Source: Nonomuraea typhae (GTDB lineage Bacteria > Actinomycetota > Actinomycetes > Streptosporangiales > Streptosporangiaceae). From it: 64,000 nucleotides of DNA. The DNA lies in NCBI RefSeq assembly GCF_009760925.1, contig NZ_VRLV01000003.1, positions 124,001 to 188,000 on the forward strand, in the 5' to 3' direction. The notes below the pieces were generated by a model. That model ran no database searches. It was not told where the DNA came from and saw only the letters and a program-made list of their open reading frames with translations. Shown here in pieces: positions 53,964-62,878 of this stretch. How positions within the stretch are numbered: position 1 is the first letter of the stretch; each line of letters starts with the position of its first letter. The position numbers and the translations under genes are program-made.

Positions 53964-55469
53964 TCATCGGACGGTCGGATGTGCCTTCACCTCGCGGCCA
54001 GCCGTACGACGGCGTGCCGCGCCGACCACGGCGGCCATGAAGGCGAGCAGGCCGGCCGCGCCCGCGAGGGCCACGATGCCCACGCCCGCGGTGAAGGCGT
54101 CGCGCGCGACGGCGAGCAGTTCGGCCGCCGCGCCCGCCGCGAGGTCCCCAGCGGTGTCCGTGGCCCCCGCGATCGTGGTGCGCGCGTGCTCGGCCATGTC
54201 GGCCGCGGCGCCGGGGACGGGCACGTCGGCCATGGACATCCGGTAGAGGTAGGTGGCGGCGGCGCCCATCACGGCGATGCCCAGCCCGGCGCCCAGGACG
54301 TGGCCGACGCCCGCCACCGGCCCGGGGAGGCCGCGCACGCCGGAGGCGAGCAGCGAGCCCGCGCCGAGGCAGGCCAGCGCGCCGCCGAGCACCGCGAGGA
54401 GGGGACCGTCCACCGCGCCCATCTGGGACAGCACCGCGAATCCGGCGACGGAGACGGCGACGCCCGGGGCGATCGCGCCCGTCCCCCGCGCGGGCAGCGC
54501 GGACGACAGCCGCCAGCCCGCGGCCAGCCCCACGCCGAGCAGCGGCAGCCACAGCCCCGCCTGCAGGGGCCCCAGGGCGAGCACGCTCAGCAGATACTGG
54601 CTGACCAGCAGGAACGTGCCCGCCATCACCGCGGCGGCCACCATCGTGACGGCCAGGGCGACCCGGGGCACGCCGTTCAGGGACAGGCTCGGACGGCGCT
54701 TCAGCCTGCGCACGAGCAGGATGCCGAACCCGGCGCCGAACAGGATCATCAGCGGCGGCAGGAGGGCGATGGAGGGGCGGTCGGCGGTGAGCACCTTGAC
54801 GCCGTCGACGACCGGCATGACCGCGAGGAAGTACAGGAACATGCCCGCCACGTCGATGGGGCCCGCCTCGCTCTCGCGGGCCTCGGGCAGCAGGAACGGC
54901 CCGGATACGACGAGCAGCGCCATGACGGGCACGGAGATGAGGAAGACCGAACCCGGCCAGAAGGACGTGAGAAGAAGGCCGCCGGCGAGGGGACCGAGGA
55001 CGAAGCCGAGCATCGCCGCGCCCGCGTTCGAGGCCACGGCCGCGCGGCGCCGCCGCGGGTCGGCGAACAGATGACCGATCAGGCCGAACGCGGCGACCAG
55101 CAGCATCGCGCCCGCGACGCCGGCGAACAGCCGCACGGCCAGGAGTGTGTACGCCTCGGACACGTAGGCCGACGTGAGCGAGAGCACGCCGTAACAGGCG
55201 GCGCCGATGAGCAGCAGCCGCCGATGGCCGACCCTGCTCCCGAGGTTGCCCAGCGTGATGAAGAACCCGGCCATGAGGAAGCCGGCGATATCCATGATCC
55301 ACAGCTGGTTCACGCCGTTGCTGGCCAGATCCACGCTCAGGCCGGGCATGGCGACGTAGAGCGCGCCGAGCTCGAGGGCGATCACGAACGCGACCAGGGC
55401 CGGCACGACCGCGCCCATCCCCCGCCGCCGGTCGGACTGTACGGCATGCGTCGTGTTTGACACCGACAT
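53964..55469 (-). CDS. MFS drug exporter, DHA2 (14-TM) type
   Basis: 501 residues with about 14 hydrophobic helices. Motif A is recognisable as LGNLGSRVGHRRLLLIGAAC and motif C-like glycine-rich helix as NAGAAMLGFVLGPLAGGLLL, the signature of EmrB/QacA-type proton antiporters of cationic or amphiphilic drugs. ATG 55469 has GGAG seven bases before. It lies 90 bases downstream of cydB on the same strand and could be expressed with cydAB, though that is not a known standard association. Confidence 0.87.
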   Translation of the reverse strand: MSVSNTTHAVQSDRRRGMGAVVPALVAFVIALELGALYVAMPGLSVDLASNGVNQLWIMDIAGFLMAGFFITLGNLGSRVGHRRLLLIGAACYGVLSLTSAYVSEAYTLLAVRLFAGVAGAMLLVAAFGLIGHLFADPRRRRAAVASNAGAAMLGFVLGPLAGGLLLTSFWPGSVFLISVPVMALLVVSGPFLLPEARESEAGPIDVAGMFLYFLAVMPVVDGVKVLTADRPSIALLPPLMILFGAGFGILLVRRLKRRPSLSLNGVPRVALAVTMVAAAVMAGTFLLVSQYLLSVLALGPLQAGLWLPLLGVGLAAGWRLSSALPARGTGAIAPGVAVSVAGFAVLSQMGAVDGPLLAVLGGALACLGAGSLLASGVRGLPGPVAGVGHVLGAGLGIAVMGAAATYLYRMSMADVPVPGAAADMAEHARTTIAGATDTAGDLAAGAAAELLAVARDAFTAGVGIVALAGAAGLLAFMAAVVGAARRRTAGREVKAHPTVR

Positions 55470-55559
55470 CTGCCATCTCCATTTCTGTACTTTTCTGTCC
55501 CCTTCCTCGTCGCCCTCACCGAGCCGAGCGCGGGAAGCGGTGGTCAGGTCATCGGTGGC

Positions 55560-56297
55560 TCACAGGTACGATGGTCCGCTCACGCGGTGCCGGAAGGTCC
55601 ACCACACCCATGCCTGGGCGGCCACCAGCAGCGGGATCAGGGCAAGGATCACCGGGACGAGGAGCGCGCCCGCCGTACCGGGATTCAGGGGTAATCGCAG
55701 GCCCGCCAGCACCCCGACCGCCAGCAGCGCCGCCGAGGTCAGCGCGTACGTGCGGGCCTCCCCCGCGCCGGAGAGCACGATGGCCCGCTCGTGCAGCGTC
55801 CCGCGCAGCCGTAGCGCCGCGAACGCCAGCCCGTGCGTGGCGAACAGCGCGGCCACGAGCAGGGCCGACAGCGCGGCGGCGAGGCCCTCGAGGTCCACGA
55901 GCACATGGCTGAGCAGCGTCCCCCAGCTCAGCGCGAGGCCCCAGCCGCCGGCCACGATGGCTCCGTCCCAGAACAGCTGCCAGCGTTCGCCCGGCATCCG
56001 CCCGCGCAGCCACAGGCCCATGTCGCGGATCACCCAGGCCAGCAGCAGGACCACGACCACCACGTAGTTGCCGCTCAGCAGCTCGCTCTCCAGCTCGGGG
56101 AACAGCCCGGCGAGCACGCCGGCCGTCGCCACCAGCCACACCTCGTTGGCCAGGAAGAACGGCGCGATCGCGGCGATCACCTCGCGCCGCTCCGCCGCCG
56201 AGCGGCCGAGGTACGGCAGCGCCATGCTGACCCCGATGTCGGCGCCGCCCAGGACGAGGTAGCCGAGCGCGAAGAAGGCCAGGACGAAGATCTCCAT
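55560..56297 (-). CDS. cydB: Cytochrome bd-type oxidase subunit II, short form
   Basis: 245 residues with ~7 hydrophobic helices. The N-terminus VLAFFALGYLVLGGADIGVS (usual 'DGFDLG' position) and LANEVWLVATAGVLAGLFPE are CydB features. Length is well below the ~330 of E. coli CydB; the C-terminal helix pair is missing but the frame ends cleanly (WVWWTFRHRVSGPSYL), and some actinobacterial CydB are similarly short. SD GAGGAGG precedes the ATG. Second gene of cydAB, 10 bases after cydA; no cydDC follow. Confidence 0.85.
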   Translation of the reverse strand: MEIFVLAFFALGYLVLGGADIGVSMALPYLGRSAAERREVIAAIAPFFLANEVWLVATAGVLAGLFPELESELLSGNYVVVVVLLLAWVIRDMGLWLRGRMPGERWQLFWDGAIVAGGWGLALSWGTLLSHVLVDLEGLAAALSALLVAALFATHGLAFAALRLRGTLHERAIVLSGAGEARTYALTSAALLAVGVLAGLRLPLNPGTAGALLVPVILALIPLLVAAQAWVWWTFRHRVSGPSYL

Positions 56298-56307
56298 GGT
56301 CGCCTCC

Positions 56308-57570
56308 TCAGAATGTCGGGGCGGTGATGGAGGCGTCGATCGGGTTCCGGCCCAGGGCCACGGCGCCGGGCCCGCGGCGGGCGTGCCGGGCCAGCAGCCA
56401 GTAGTTGATCAGGATGAGGGCGGCGAAGAGGGCGACGAAGGCGGTGATCGAGAACCACATCTGGGGCGCCGTGACGGGGGTCATCGCGTCGGCGGTGCGT
56501 AACAGCCCGTAGACCGTCCACGGCTGGCGTCCTATCTCGCGGACGATCCACCCGGCGATCACGGCCGCGAACGGCAGGGGGATCATCGCCATCAGCACGC
56601 GGTGCCACAGCCGGAAGTCCCGGACGAGCGGCCGGAAGGCCATCAGCACGCAACTCAGCAGCGCCACGACCGTCAACACTCCCCAGATGCTCATCATCGT
56701 GATGCCCGCGCCCTGCACCACGCCGGCCGGCGGCAGATAGTCTCCCGGCCCGAACCTGGCCACCATCGCCGCCTGCGCCGCGGCCAGTTCCGCGGCGGCG
56801 CCGTCCCAGGCCCCGTCCTTGGCCGGCTGCAGGTGGTTCAGCGCGAACGAGCCGAACGTCACGCTGAAGAACGTCGCGGGCAGCGCCACCCCGACCCCGA
56901 TCCGCAGCGACTTGCGGAAGAAGTCCTGCTCGTCGGTGCGCCTGCGCAGATGGTAGGCGCTCACCCCGGCCATGAGGAATCCGCCGGCGATCAGGCCGCC
57001 GCTGAGAACGTGCCAGAAGGCCAGCTGCGCGACCGGGTTGGCCACCAGCGCGCCGAAGTCGATCATCCGCAGGGCGCCGCCCTCGGTCACGTGGCCGACC
57101 GGGTTCTGCAGGAAGCCGTTGGCGACCATGATCCAGAACGCGGAGGCGTAGGCGGTGAGCGCGACGACCCAGATCACGGCCAGGTGCGCCCACCGGTTGA
57201 GCTTGTTCCAGCCGAAGATCCACAAGCCCAGGAAGGTGGACTCGACGAAGAACGCCGCCAGGGTCTCCAGGGCCAGCGCCGAGCCGAAGACGTTGCCCGC
57301 GAAATCGGTCAGCCCGCGCCATGCCAGCCCGATCTGAAACTCCATCACCAGCCCGGTGACGATGCCCATTGCGTAATTGATGATGTAAAGCTGGCCCCAG
57401 AACCGGGTCATCCGCATGTGCAGGGTGTTGCCGGAGAAGGTGGCCCGCGTCTGGATCACGGCGACCAGGGTCGCCAGGCCGAGCGTCAGGATCACGAAGA
57501 GAAAGTGCGCGCCCGCGGTCAGCGCGAACTGCAGGCGGGCGAGATCCACCGTCTCCATGGGGGGCAGCAT
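56308..57570 (-). CDS. cydA: Cytochrome bd-type quinol oxidase subunit I
   Basis: 420 residues. LARLQFALTAGAHFLFVILT carries heme ligand His19-equivalent; AFWHVLSGGLIAGGFLMAGV has the second His; IGRQPWTVYGLLRTADAMTP is the conserved GRQPW quinol region. The Q loop is short, as in Gram-positives. High-affinity terminal oxidase used under low oxygen or respiratory stress. Two ATGs (57570, 57558) have poor SDs; I took the longer. The upstream region carries repeated TACATC motifs, probably a regulator site. Confidence 0.92.
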   Translation of the reverse strand: MLPPMETVDLARLQFALTAGAHFLFVILTLGLATLVAVIQTRATFSGNTLHMRMTRFWGQLYIINYAMGIVTGLVMEFQIGLAWRGLTDFAGNVFGSALALETLAAFFVESTFLGLWIFGWNKLNRWAHLAVIWVVALTAYASAFWIMVANGFLQNPVGHVTEGGALRMIDFGALVANPVAQLAFWHVLSGGLIAGGFLMAGVSAYHLRRRTDEQDFFRKSLRIGVGVALPATFFSVTFGSFALNHLQPAKDGAWDGAAAELAAAQAAMVARFGPGDYLPPAGVVQGAGITMMSIWGVLTVVALLSCVLMAFRPLVRDFRLWHRVLMAMIPLPFAAVIAGWIVREIGRQPWTVYGLLRTADAMTPVTAPQMWFSITAFVALFAALILINYWLLARHARRGPGAVALGRNPIDASITAPTF

Positions 57571-57649
57571 CAGTTACGGCTGCGCCGCGTCGCGTCATTC
57601 CGTGGCGGTCACCTGGCTTACATCCCTCGCAGTAAGCCCACATGTCGGC

Positions 57650-57667
57650 ATACATCCGGAGATGTAT
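57650..57667. promoter_or_regulatory. Inverted repeat and TACATC motifs upstream of cydA
   Basis: ATACATC (57650-57656), 4-base spacer, GATGTAT (57661-57667), perfect 7-bp arms, 80 bases before the cydA start. TACATC recurs at 57619-57624 (TTACATCCC) and about 57684 (GTACATCTC). A cluster of this kind suggests cooperative binding of an oxygen- or redox-responsive regulator. It does not look like a Rex site. Confidence 0.6.
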
Positions 57668-58465
57668 CTCAGTCAATCGGCGGTACATCTCTGGTTGTAA
57701 GCTGACCGAGAGTGATTTGAAGTGATCAAGCCGTATCTAACAGGTGATCACCATCTGCCTGGGGCTTTCGCGCCCGAGTCCTGAGTCTTCGCATAGTAAC
57801 GGACGGGTGGGCCGGGGTCCGACCCCGGGCACCGGAGGCTTGACCCCACGGCTCGCCGGTACTTATGTTCGAGCTTATTTGTTGCCTCATTTGCCAAATG
57901 GCGGGTTGATGATGCACTTCGTTCAAGACGAGTTCGTTAGGTCTCTGGGCAACTACGCGCCTGTCAACCTCGGGCGCGTGCTCTGCCACGGGTGCCGCCC
58001 GTATCAGCGCACCGTGACGCACTAGGGCAAGGCCGACATGACTCTCATGGATGGAGCAGTGGCAACAAGCGCACCTCATTGTGTGTACAACGGGACGAGC
58101 ATGACCACAGGTCGCACCTTGTCCACGCGACCACGCACGGCATCGGACTACGCGATAGGCCGTTGCCAATGGCCGCCGGCCTCGTTGATCAGGTGGACGG
58201 CACCGGGATCAAATGCCTTGCACGAGCTTTCGGGTAGATCGACCACGGCCTCGCCAAACCCCGGGGGCGCACACCCAACCCCATGGAGGCAGCAGTGAAA
58301 TCGCGCGCGCACGCGACTCCGTGCCCGCCCGCGTCGACGCTGGTCACCTTATCCATGCCCGCCTCGGTCACGGCCGGGGTGATCAGGGCGTCCAGGACCG
58401 CCGTCCGCGACGTCCTGCGCCCATCCGCCGGAAGGACGGAGTGAGGAACTGCCGGACGCGCCTCG

Positions 58466-58503
58466 CGGGGAAGTTCGCGAAGTTTTCGGGGAAGTTCGCG
58501 AAG
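58466..58503. repeat. 21-bp direct repeat with TTCGCGAA palindrome
   Basis: CGGGGAAGTTCGCGAAG occurs at 58466-58482 and again at 58487-58503, 21 bases apart. Each contains the 8-bp palindrome TTCGCGAA. Two helical turns apart, they could be a tandem operator; no gene is directly adjacent. Confidence 0.65.
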
Positions 58504-58823
58504 GAACCTGGTGGGACGGCCGCGGTCGTGACCCTCCTTCGCCCGCGGGCGGCGCCGGCCCGGGCCGCTCGACTCGGTGTTGTAAATGTTTCCAACAGCT
58601 TGCCAAAAGATGACGCCCAGTCATTCCGGCAACCAAGTGTTCGCTTCGTCAGCATCCAGTCGCGGGGCCTGGAGCCTCATCTGGTCATCAACGCAGCACG
58701 CCTGTACGATCACCGCCGATGGGGGGTCGTGACACAACGTAAAAAAGCGTTCTGGGTCTGAACTTTACAGACCCGAGAGCACGAAAGGAAATTGTATTTC
58801 CAGCACATAAAGGGGGCACGGGG

Positions 58824-59690
58824 TTGGCGCAAGAAAAGGTACGGGGTCAGATGCTAGCGATCGGCGCATTAACTGAATCGGCACGGCATGCATTCAGCGG
58901 GTCCTTGCTCACTCAGGTGGCAGAACCGGAAACGAGAGGTCTGAAAGGGCTAAATGTGCGGGGGACAGAACAGCACATCCGGACGATCCCTCTTTTTCAG
59001 AGGATCGCGTCATGGCGGCGGCGCCTGTTTGACACTCGCCGTCAGCGCACGGCGCCCGCACGGCCCTTCGGGTGGGAGCGGAAGGTCGTGGAGGAGGAGC
59101 GCCAGCGGATACGCCGCGACCTCCACGACGACCTGGGCCCGAGGCTTGCGGGGATACGGCTGCGCCTGCTCACCGTGGCCGATCAGCTCGACGAGTATCC
59201 GGCGGCCCGCCAGCTCATTCAGGAGGCCGCGGCGGAGATCGTCCAGCTGACGGAGGAGATGCGGCGCGTGGTCGAGGGACTGCCGCCGGAGGCGCTGGAC
59301 CGGTGGAGCCTGGGCGAGGCCCTCCGGCGGCTGGTCGTGCGCGTGAACGGGCTGGGGGCCGACGTCACGGCGGATGTGCCCGACGTCCGGCTCGACCTGT
59401 CGGCCACCACGGAGCGGGCTCTCTACCGGATCGCCGAGGAGGGCCTGACCAACGCGCTGCGGCACGCCGATGCCCACCACGTGCGGCTGCGTCTCCTGGT
59501 CGAGGAGCGGGACGTCATTCTGGAGATGGCCGACGACGGCGTCGGTCTTCCCCGGGCCAGGAAGGGCGGGATCGGCCTGACCTCGATGAGGCTGCGCGCC
59601 GAGGAGGCCAATGGCTACTGTGTCGTCGTGCCGGCGCGGCCACAGCCCGGCACGCTCGTGCGCGCGGTGCTGCCGCGGAGGGCGGCATGA
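58824..59690 (+). CDS. Sensor histidine kinase, NarL-partner (HisKA_3) type, soluble
   Basis: 288 residues from TTG with SD AAGGGGG at 7 bases. There is no membrane segment. The dimerisation/phosphoacceptor box is intact (EEERQRIRRDLHDDLGPRLA, phospho-His), followed by EMRRVVEGLPPEALDRWSL and the ATPase N and G boxes (EEGLTNALRHADAHHV, ADDGVGLPRARKGGIGLTSM). The ~75-residue N-terminus has no recognised sensor domain, so the signal is unknown, perhaps supplied by a partner. Overlaps the response regulator start by four bases (ATGA). Confidence 0.88.
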   Translation: MAQEKVRGQMLAIGALTESARHAFSGSLLTQVAEPETRGLKGLNVRGTEQHIRTIPLFQRIASWRRRLFDTRRQRTAPARPFGWERKVVEEERQRIRRDLHDDLGPRLAGIRLRLLTVADQLDEYPAARQLIQEAAAEIVQLTEEMRRVVEGLPPEALDRWSLGEALRRLVVRVNGLGADVTADVPDVRLDLSATTERALYRIAEEGLTNALRHADAHHVRLRLLVEERDVILEMADDGVGLPRARKGGIGLTSMRLRAEEANGYCVVVPARPQPGTLVRAVLPRRAA

Positions 59691-60349
59691 GCATCCGCGT
59701 GTTCCTGGTCGACGACCATCCCGTGTTCAGAGCGGGATTACGGTTCGCGCTGGAGTCCGCCGACGGCCTGGAGGTCGTCGGCGAGGCCGCCAGCGGTGAG
59801 GAGGCGGTAGGCGCGTTGCGCCTGCTCGATCCGCCGGCCGACGTCGTGGTCATGGACCTCCAGATGCCCGGCGGATCGGGCATCGAGGCCACCAGGCTCA
59901 TCCGTGCGCAAACCGCCGAAGACGACACCGCCCCGCAGGTGCTGATCCTTTCCGTGGCCGAGGACGACCACTCCGTGGTCACCGCCCTGCGCGCGGGAGC
60001 GCATGGCTTTCTCGTCAAACTGGCGTCTCGTCAGGAGCTGATCCGTGCCATTCACGTCGTGGCCGAAGGAGGCGCGGTCTTCGGCCAGTCGGTGGCGGCG
60101 CGGCTGGAAGGGTATTTCTCGGCATTGCACGTGCTGCCGAGTCGTGCGGCCTTTCCCGAGCTCACCGAGCGCGAGCGGCAGATCCTGGATCTGCTCGCGC
60201 GCGGATACAACAATCGCAAGATCGCCAGGGATCTCGTCCTGGCCGAGAAGACCGTTCGCAACCACATCACGCAGATCTACATGAAGCTGGGTGTGAACGA
60301 TCGCATGGCCGCGGCCGTCCGTGCCAGGGACGCGGGACTGGGCGAGTAG
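59687..60349 (+). CDS. NarL/FixJ-family response regulator
   Basis: 220 residues. Receiver domain with VFLVDDHPVFRAGLRFALES, phospho-acceptor Asp in VVVMDLQMPGGSG and the conserved Lys in AHGFLVKLASRQEL; C-terminal LuxR HTH LTERERQILDLLARGYNNRK followed by DLVLAEKTVRNHITQIYMKL. Partner of the kinase encoded immediately upstream (start overlaps its stop). Targets unknown; the neighbouring SRPBCC/AccD/ebo genes are candidates by position. Confidence 0.92.
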   Translation: MSIRVFLVDDHPVFRAGLRFALESADGLEVVGEAASGEEAVGALRLLDPPADVVVMDLQMPGGSGIEATRLIRAQTAEDDTAPQVLILSVAEDDHSVVTALRAGAHGFLVKLASRQELIRAIHVVAEGGAVFGQSVAARLEGYFSALHVLPSRAAFPELTERERQILDLLARGYNNRKIARDLVLAEKTVRNHITQIYMKLGVNDRMAAAVRARDAGLGE

Positions 60350-60458
60350 GAACGACGGTAGGACCACCTCCGGCCGCCGTGGCGGGTGTAACACGCCCTG
60401 GGGTTCGTCGTGCATTCTTTCCCCTCCATCACCCGCCACGTCCGGGACACGACAACGG

Positions 60459-60986
60459 CTAGAGGACGAGGGCGACGTCGCCGCCGGCCGAGACGGGCCA
60501 GGCGGAGGGAACGGGGCGACGGCTCGCGCCCGGGTTCCCGGCCTCGTCCCGCTCGCGCTGAAGGTAGGTGCTCAGCTCGCCCAGCACCCGTTCGGTGCTG
60601 CGGTGGAGCACCTTGGCCAGGTCCCCTGAGGCGGCCTCGGCATCCACCTCGGTCAGGAAGTTGTGCACGATCTCAAGGCGGGCGCCACCTTTGTCCGGTC
60701 TCACGTGCCAGCTCCCGTTCAGCACCACCGTCGACGGAGGCAGTGACAGCACCTCGAAGCCGATGTAGAAGTGGGCCGGGAAGTAGTACCAGTGACACCA
60801 GGTGACACTCTCGCCGAGGTCGTCGATGACCTTCATCTCCGCCACCACCTCGTTCTCGACGACCCGGTTCTGCGCCACCGACTCCACGGCGCTGAACACG
60901 GTGGGCCACAGGCCCAGGTCGGCGCAGAGCTCGTACACGCGCGAGGGCGTGCTGCCGATGACGACCGAGTTCTCGACGGTTTCCAT
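60459..60986 (-). CDS. SRPBCC (polyketide cyclase/START-like) protein
   Basis: 175 residues with the helix-grip fold seen in polyketide cyclases and lipid-binding proteins: VIGSTPSRVYELCADLGLWP (usual 'PaevvFdlvadve.wP'), VLNGSWHVRPDKGGARLEIV and a long C-terminal helix LAKVLHRSTERVLGELSTYL. The last ~25 residues are disordered and Pro-rich. Could bind a hydrophobic product of the adjacent AccD/ebo genes; divergent from them with 245 bases between starts. Confidence 0.8.
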   Translation of the reverse strand: METVENSVVIGSTPSRVYELCADLGLWPTVFSAVESVAQNRVVENEVVAEMKVIDDLGESVTWCHWYYFPAHFYIGFEVLSLPPSTVVLNGSWHVRPDKGGARLEIVHNFLTEVDAEAASGDLAKVLHRSTERVLGELSTYLQRERDEAGNPGASRRPVPSAWPVSAGGDVALVL

Positions 60987-61231
60987 TGAGCGGGACCTCG
61001 ATTCGTGTCGCGTAGGCTGCCATGCACCAATATCCGGAGGCCGACTCGAGCGGCACTAGGGCCGGTATAGAGTCCGGCTCCGCACGCGCGCCGACGTGCC
61101 CCGGTTCATGCCGCTGGGCGGCGAGCTCGAGTCTCCCTCGAGCCCCGTTCGAGTCGAACTCCGAAGAATTCCCCCATCCAGTTATTCGTGCGCGAGAGGC
61201 GTTATATGAACCGCGGGCGACGGTGGGCGTG

Positions 61232-62866
61232 ATGAGCGAACGCCGCACGTGCCCCAGATGCCGGCACGTGGGGGACGACCGGAACGTCGGACCCGACCTT
61301 GGCGTGTGCCCGCGGTGCGATCACCACTTCCCGCTGACCGCGCCCCAGCGCCTGGCTCAGTTACTGGATCCGGGCAGCCTCCGGCCGATCGGCGTCCCCC
61401 CGCTGGGGGGCGGTTCTCCGGAGGCGGTGGTGTGCGCTACGGGGACGGTGGAGGGCCGGCCGCTGGCTCTCGCCGTCATGGACTTCCGCTTCCTGGGCGG
61501 GCGGCCCGGCGCGGCCGTGGGCAGGCGGATCGGCAAGGCCGCCGAGCACGCCCTCGCCGAGCACCTGCCCCTGCTGATCGTCACGGCCGGCGGCGGCCGC
61601 ATGCTGGAGGGAGTCTTCTCCCTCATGCAGATGGCCAACGTCACCGAGTCCATCGGCAGGCTGCGGCAGGCGGGACTCCTGACGGTGTCCCTGGTCACCG
61701 GCCCGTCCTCCGGGGGACTCGAAGCGTGGTTCACCACGCTGACCGACGTCATCGTGTGCGAGCCGCGGGCCAGGCTCGGGTTCACCGGGCCCCGCGTCAT
61801 CGATGGAACCATCCGCAAACCGCTCCCCGCCGCCGCCCAGACCGCCGAGTCCCTGCTGGAACACGGCACGGTCGACATGATCAGGCGGCGCGTCGAGCTG
61901 CGGCCGGCGATCGCCGGGATTCTCACACCGGTGCCCAGTTCACCAAGCCAGACCCACGGGGGTCGTCTGGGCGTCCGATCGAGGACAGGAGACACAAGCA
62001 CCATGGATGAACAACAGTTCGTCTTCGGATTCGGCACCAACGGCTTCGGCGACCACACCCTGCACGACACCCTGGGGATGCTCGCCGACCTTGGATATCA
62101 GGGTGTGGGGCTGACCCTGGACAAGCACCACCTCGACCCCTTCGCCGACGACCTCCCCCAGCGGCTGGTACGGCTGCGCCGCAGGCTCGACGAGCTGGGC
62201 CTGCACGTCGTCATCGAGACCGGCGGCCGGTACGTGCTCGACCCCTGGCGCAAGCACTACCCCAGCCTCGTGTCGGCCGGCGGCGTCGAGCTCCGCGTCG
62301 ACCTGCTGCGCCGTGCCGTGCGCATCGCCGCCGAGATCGGTTCCGAGGTGGTCTCGTTCTGGAGCGGGATCGCCTCGCCGGAGCTGTCGGAGGACCAGCT
62401 CTGGGACCAGCTCCTGTCGGCGTGCACGGAGGTCGCGGAGGAGGCGGACCAGCACGGCGTGCTGCTCGGCTTCGAGCCGGAGCCCGGCATGTTCATCGAC
62501 ACCCTCGACTCGTTCGACGAGCTGATCAAGCGCCTTGATCCCCCGGACCTGTTCGGGCTCACCCTGGACATCGGCCACTGCCAGTGCCTGGAGCCCGACC
62601 CCGTGCCGCAGTGCGTGAAGCGTGCGGCCACGCGCCTGGTGCACGTCCAGATCGAGGACATGCGGCGCGGGGCGCACGAGCACCTGGAGTTCGGCGAAGG
62701 CGAGATCGACTTTCCGCCCGTGCTGCGCCAGCTGGTCGAGGTGGGCTACGACCGCCAGGCCACGGTGGAGCTGCCCCGCCACAGCCACGCCGCGCCCGAC
62801 GTGGCGGCCCGGTCGATTCGCTTTCTGCGCGAAGCCGCCCGGTCGTCCGCTCCCTTGTATCCGTAA
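61232..62866 (+). CDS. AccD-like carboxyltransferase fused in frame to a TIM-barrel sugar-phosphate isomerase
   Basis: One open frame of 544 codons covers two domains. Residues 1-257 are an acetyl-CoA carboxylase carboxyltransferase beta-subunit: zinc ribbon CPRC...CPRC at the start, MDFRFLGGRPGAAVGRRIGK, LIVTAGGGRMLEGVFSLMQM and GFTGPRVIDGTIRKPLP. From Met258 (ATG 62003) the frame continues without a stop into a ~287-residue xylose-isomerase-like TIM-barrel (FGFGTNGFGDHTLHDTLGML, LLGFEPEPGMFIDTLDSFDE, LTLDIGHCQCLEPDP, VHVQIEDMRRGAHEH with metal ligands). GGAG lies 11 bases before the inner ATG, so the barrel may also be made separately. The barrel belongs with the EboE gene 12 bases downstream. 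Confidence 0.8.
   Translation: MSERRTCPRCRHVGDDRNVGPDLGVCPRCDHHFPLTAPQRLAQLLDPGSLRPIGVPPLGGGSPEAVVCATGTVEGRPLALAVMDFRFLGGRPGAAVGRRIGKAAEHALAEHLPLLIVTAGGGRMLEGVFSLMQMANVTESIGRLRQAGLLTVSLVTGPSSGGLEAWFTTLTDVIVCEPRARLGFTGPRVIDGTIRKPLPAAAQTAESLLEHGTVDMIRRRVELRPAIAGILTPVPSSPSQTHGGRLGVRSRTGDTSTMDEQQFVFGFGTNGFGDHTLHDTLGMLADLGYQGVGLTLDKHHLDPFADDLPQRLVRLRRRLDELGLHVVIETGGRYVLDPWRKHYPSLVSAGGVELRVDLLRRAVRIAAEIGSEVVSFWSGIASPELSEDQLWDQLLSACTEVAEEADQHGVLLGFEPEPGMFIDTLDSFDELIKRLDPPDLFGLTLDIGHCQCLEPDPVPQCVKRAATRLVHVQIEDMRRGAHEHLEFGEGEIDFPPVLRQLVEVGYDRQATVELPRHSHAAPDVAARSIRFLREAARSSAPLYP
62003..62866 (+). other. Sugar-phosphate isomerase/epimerase domain with possible internal start
   Basis: The C-terminal barrel of the preceding frame could begin at ATG 62003 (MDEQQFVFGFGTNG). 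Family members are stand-alone proteins of about this size in ebo clusters, and the zone between the domains (residues ~243-257, SPSQTHGGRLGVRSRTG) looks like non-coding linker. I list it separately so both readings are on record. Confidence 0.6.
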
Positions 62867-62878
62867 GAAGGAGGCATC

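Larger units (their letters stand above)
57571..58823. other. Gene-poor 1.25-kb region between cydA and the two-component genes
   Basis: No frame shows convincing codon bias, SD plus motif, or family similarity on either strand, although several small ORFs exist. It holds the TACATC inverted repeat (57650-57667), the TTCGCGAA direct repeats (58466-58503) and a hairpin GGGTCTG/CAGACCC (58754-58774) just before the kinase gene. Composition is patchier than elsewhere, as in a degraded insertion, but no remnant is recognisable. Confidence 0.45.

Noticed and set aside
57744-58761. Several 60-180-codon frames between cydA and the kinase gene
   Set aside because: No codon bias, start signal or recognisable family; overlapping on both strands.
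61022-61231. Longer N-terminus for the AccD-like protein starting at 61022
   Set aside because: The extra 70 residues are low-complexity and unlike AccD; ATG 61232 has GGTGG at the right distance and begins at the zinc ribbon.
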